DNA of 16,629 nt from an uncultured Campylobacter sp. (lineage in GTDB: Bacteria > Campylobacterota > Campylobacteria > Campylobacterales > Campylobacteraceae): positions 1 through 16,629 of the forward strand of contig NZ_CALIJA010000122.1 in the NCBI RefSeq assembly GCF_938017615.1, read 5' to 3'. Below, piece by piece: positions 13,703-16,629 of this stretch. The position numbers and the translations under genes are program-made. The notes beneath the pieces were generated by a model. That model saw only the letters and a program-made list of their open reading frames with translations, had not been told where the DNA came from and ran no database searches. Each line of letters begins with the position of its first letter. The stretch's first letter is position 1.

Positions 13703-13849
13703 TTACCTCAGTAGGAAATAATAAATCACATATAACCAACTTAAAAATCCGTGGATTATCGCCCACATTATGCTTTTATTGGCTCCCCACGATAGTGCGA
13801 CGGCTATGACCGTGCCTAATGTAAATCCACCGATACTACCTTTTGACAT
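13703..13849 (-). CDS. Small membrane protein, 48 residues
   Basis: A short gene on the minus strand, from the ATG at 13849-13847 to the TAA at 13705-13703. An ideal AAGGAG sits six bases before the ATG. The protein starts MSKGSIGGFTLGTVIAVALS and continues with an Asn/Trp-containing turn and a segment with the pattern W-A-I-I-H-G-F-L-S-W-L-Y-V-I-Y-Y. This gives one or two membrane segments separated by a short turn (WGANKS). The W..HG..W.YV.YY pattern resembles small membrane proteins I have seen as unnamed hypotheticals in other bacteria, but I know no function. It lies 40 bases after valS and 58 before ddh and is probably co-transcribed with both. Confidence 0.8.
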   Translation of the reverse strand: MSKGSIGGFTLGTVIAVALSWGANKSIMWAIIHGFLSWLYVIYYFLLR

Positions 13850-13889
13850 ATTTTTCTCCTTGATTTAAATTTAGACTCAAACGAGCGGA

Positions 13890-16505
13890 CTACTCGCCAA
13901 ACGCCTTTAGTTCGTCGCATACTTTGGCGAATTTTTCCTGCGCGCTTTGCAACCCTTCGCGGTTGGCTTCAACCACGGCTTGCGGGGCGGAGGCAACGAA
14001 TTTCTCGTTATTTAGCATGCCTGAGAGCTTTTCGATCTCTTTTTGCAGCTTTGCTTTTTGCGCGTTAAGACGCGAAATCACGCCGCTAAGATCGACCCCC
14101 TCAAGCGGCACGAAGCTTTCTAAATTCTCGCTCACGTCGCGGGCGGAATTTGCGATGTTTTGCTGCGTAAATTCCACTTCATCGACCTTGGCAAGCGTTT
14201 TGATGTAGTCCGCAGCAGCGCTTAGATCGACTGCGGATTTGACGTAGGCTTTGGCTACGCGCGCATTGCCGAGCTCGATCGTCGCCTTTGCGCGGCGAAT
14301 GCTAACGATCGCTTCGATAAGAAGCGAAAATAGCTCCTCGATCCGCTCGTCGCGCTCGCCAGGATGTGGGTATCTCATCACCATGATGGAGCACGAATCT
14401 TGCAGCTTCGTGCCACTTAGCTCCTGATACAGATACTCGCTTAGAAACGGCATAAACGGGCTTAGCAGCTTCATCGCTTCTTTAAAAATCATACCTAGCT
14501 CGCCGATCGCAGCCTTGTCCGCCTTGCTAAGCTCGATGCCCCAATCGCAAAACTCGTCCCAAAAAAACTTATAAAGCTCGGTCGCAGCGTCGTTGAAGCG
14601 GTAAGTATCTAGGCTCTCGCGCACGGAATTTACGCAGCAGTTAAAGCGCGAAAGCATATATCTGCCGAGGCTCGTTTTGATCCGCGCCACGTCCAAATCA
14701 TCGAATTTAGAAGCGTTTAAAAGCAAAAATTTGCTCGCGTTATAGAGCTTATTCGTAAAATTTCTATATATCAAAAGCTTATCGTCGCTAAGGCGCAAAT
14801 CGCGCCCCTGCACGCACAAAATTGTAAGCGTAAAGCGCAAAATATCGGCGCTAAATTCGTCTATTTTTAGCAGCGGATCGACTACGTTTTTGCTCGATTT
14901 GCTCATCTTTTTGCCGTCTTTGTCCTTAACTAAGGCGTGCAGGTAGATGTCGCGAAACGGCAGCTCGCCCATGGCGTTTTGGCACTGAAACATCATGCGC
15001 GCGACCCAGAAAAACAAAATGTCAAAGCCGGTAATCAGCATGGTATTCGGATAAAATTCGCTCAAATCCTCCTCAAACCACTTCTCGTTTTTTAATACCT
15101 CGCCGTTGCCCCAGCCAAGCGTGCTGATCGGCCAAAGACCGCTTGAAAACCATGTATCGAGCACGTCGGGATCTTGAGTAAAATTTTTACCGCCGCATTT
15201 CGGGCAGGCATCGGGGGCTTCTCGCTCATCCGCCCACTGATGACCGCAGTCGCAGTAAAACACGGGAATTCTATGCCCCCACCACAGCTGGCGACTGATG
15301 CACCAGTCCTTCAGCTCACGCATCCAGGCGTTGAAGCTATTAATCCAGTGCTTCGGGAAAAATTCCGCCTCGCCGGAATTTACTTTGGTAATTGCTTCTT
15401 TTGCGATATCTGCGCGCACGAACCACTGCTGCGAGATGTACGGCTCGACGACGTTTTTGCAGCGGTAGCAATAGCCGACTTGATTTTCGTAATCCTCGAT
15501 TTTTTCGATAAAGCCCAGCCTATCAAGCTCTGCTACGATCTGATCGCGCGCGGCAAGTCGCTCTAAGCCTTGAAATTTACCGCACTGCTCGTTTAAAATT
15601 CCTTTTTCGTCAAAAACGGTGATAAAGCCCAGCTCGTGGCGCTTGCCAACCTCGTAGTCGTTGGTATCGTGCGCGGGCGTGACCTTCACGGCGCCCGTTC
15701 CGAAGCTCATATCGACGTATTCGTCGGCGATGATCTCTATCTCGCGACCGATTAGCGGCAGCACGACTTTTTTGCCGATCAAATTTTTATAGCGTTCGTC
15801 CGCGGGATTTACCATTACGGCGGTGTCGCCGAAGTAGGTCTCGGGGCGCGTCGTCGCAACAACAATAAATTTATCTTGCGCGTCCGCAAAGTAGTAGCGC
15901 AAATGATAAAGCTTGCCCTTGTTTTCCTTGTGCTCGACTTCCACGTCGCTTAGTGCGCCGTCGTGCGTGCACCAATTTACCATGTAGTTTCCGCGCACGA
16001 TGAGCCCCGCGTCGTATAAGCTTACGAAGGCTTTGCGCACGGCGTTTTTAAGCCCTTCATCCATCGTAAATCGCTGCCTGCTCCACGCAGGCGTGACGCC
16101 AAGGCGCTTCATCTGCTTTACGATCTGCCCGCCGCTTTGCTCCTTCCAGTGCCAAACGTGCTTTAAAAACTCCTCGCGCCCTATCTCTTCTTTTTTGATC
16201 CCTTGCGCCAAAAGCTCGCGCTCGACGACATTTTGCGTCGCGATACCTGCGTGATCTAACCCCGGCTGCCACAGCGTTTTGTAACCGTCCATTCGCTTGT
16301 ATCGCGTCATTATGTCTTGTAGCGTAAAAGTGAGAGAATGCCCGATATGAAGCACTCCAGTGACGTTTGGAGGGGGCATCATAATGCAAAAGTTTTTACC
16401 TTTTTGCTGGATATCTTTATTGCCGTCGATCTCGAAATAACCGCGCTGCTCCCAAATTTTATAAAAGCTCTCCTCTACGGCTTTCGCGTCGTAAAAATCT
16501 GCCAT
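13890..16505 (-). CDS. valS: Valyl-tRNA synthetase
   Basis: Charges tRNA-Val with valine and edits mis-charged threonine. The 871-residue class I enzyme has PPPNVTGVLHIGH with HIGH at 53-56, the editing (CP1) domain from about 175 to 345 with VATTRPETYFGDTA (216-229), and KMSKS at 533-537. The anticodon-binding domain (about 600-750) and a C-terminal coiled coil that grips tRNA (about 808-870) follow. Two cysteine pairs (346/349 in CYRC, and CDC at 418-420 with CPKC at 434-437) suggest zinc sites in the insertion region. The ATG has AAGGG upstream, and a TATAAT box lies at about 16590. It heads the minus-strand run valS, 48-residue gene, ddh, metN. The valS-metN proximity is shared with C. 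jejuni (Cj0775c-Cj0774c). Confidence 0.97.
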   Translation of the reverse strand: MADFYDAKAVEESFYKIWEQRGYFEIDGNKDIQQKGKNFCIMMPPPNVTGVLHIGHSLTFTLQDIMTRYKRMDGYKTLWQPGLDHAGIATQNVVERELLAQGIKKEEIGREEFLKHVWHWKEQSGGQIVKQMKRLGVTPAWSRQRFTMDEGLKNAVRKAFVSLYDAGLIVRGNYMVNWCTHDGALSDVEVEHKENKGKLYHLRYYFADAQDKFIVVATTRPETYFGDTAVMVNPADERYKNLIGKKVVLPLIGREIEIIADEYVDMSFGTGAVKVTPAHDTNDYEVGKRHELGFITVFDEKGILNEQCGKFQGLERLAARDQIVAELDRLGFIEKIEDYENQVGYCYRCKNVVEPYISQQWFVRADIAKEAITKVNSGEAEFFPKHWINSFNAWMRELKDWCISRQLWWGHRIPVFYCDCGHQWADEREAPDACPKCGGKNFTQDPDVLDTWFSSGLWPISTLGWGNGEVLKNEKWFEEDLSEFYPNTMLITGFDILFFWVARMMFQCQNAMGELPFRDIYLHALVKDKDGKKMSKSSKNVVDPLLKIDEFSADILRFTLTILCVQGRDLRLSDDKLLIYRNFTNKLYNASKFLLLNASKFDDLDVARIKTSLGRYMLSRFNCCVNSVRESLDTYRFNDAATELYKFFWDEFCDWGIELSKADKAAIGELGMIFKEAMKLLSPFMPFLSEYLYQELSGTKLQDSCSIMVMRYPHPGERDERIEELFSLLIEAIVSIRRAKATIELGNARVAKAYVKSAVDLSAAADYIKTLAKVDEVEFTQQNIANSARDVSENLESFVPLEGVDLSGVISRLNAQKAKLQKEIEKLSGMLNNEKFVASAPQAVVEANREGLQSAQEKFAKVCDELKAFGE

Positions 16506-16587
16506 TTTCAGCCCTTTTTTAAAATTTTAAATTTTGCGATTTTAGCGGAATTTATGTAAAGCGCTCATTAAAGCGTGCCAATTCTGC

Positions 16588-16593
16588 ATTATA
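16588..16593 (-). promoter_or_regulatory. Candidate -10 box for valS
   Basis: The minus strand reads TTTTATTGTATAATGC, with a perfect TATAAT at 16593-16588 preceded by a T-rich stretch, as in Campylobacter sigma-70 promoters. It implies a leader of about 75 bases before the valS ATG. No T-box-like structure was recognised in that leader. Confidence 0.55.
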
Positions 16594-16629
16594 CAATAAA
16601 ATGTAGTATTTAAATATATATAGAAATAT

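Overview
The window looks like chromosomal DNA of a Campylobacter (Campylobacterota). The ilvB-ilvN-lpxD order, the pta-ackA pair and the closeness of valS and metN match the known C. jejuni layout. Intergenic DNA is full of AAATTTTAAAATTT-type words. Base composition looks clearly less AT-rich than C. jejuni, so an oral species such as C. gracilis, C. showae or C. rectus is the better guess. The species call is inference. No rRNA, tRNA, CRISPR array, insertion sequence or prophage was recognised.

Layout. (1) 1-45: 5' end of a minus-strand gene running off the window. (2) 46-419: gene-poor, with a possible decayed membrane-protein remnant. (3) 420-3568, minus: ilvB-ilvN-lpxD, a tight operon joining branched-chain amino-acid synthesis to lipid A synthesis. 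(4) 3569-4022: AT-rich spacer with diverged repeats and a hairpin. (5) 4023-4799, minus: a secreted ComEA-like helix-hairpin-helix protein with a long polyproline tail. (6) 4912-7742, plus: pta-ackA, overlapping by one base, for acetate overflow and ATP formation. (7) 7743-8269: non-coding, with several inverted repeats and a GC-rich patch. (8) 8270-8890, plus: an unrecognised membrane protein. (9) 9133-11193, minus: a three-gene set of a small exported Met/Lys-rich MxKDx-type protein, an OmpR-family response regulator and a sensor kinase, joined by overlapping stops and starts. (10) 11194-11624: promoter/operator, then gene-free DNA. (11) 11625-16505, minus: valS, a 48-residue membrane protein, ddh and metN, probably one transcript from a promoter near 16590.

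The parts most worth a second look are the Met-rich peptide/two-component operon with a palindrome at its promoter, the polyproline ComEA-like protein, and the rearranged valS-metN locus. In that locus ddh and a tiny membrane gene sit between valS and metN, and the usual metI/metQ genes do not follow. Most other genes are ordinary housekeeping genes.
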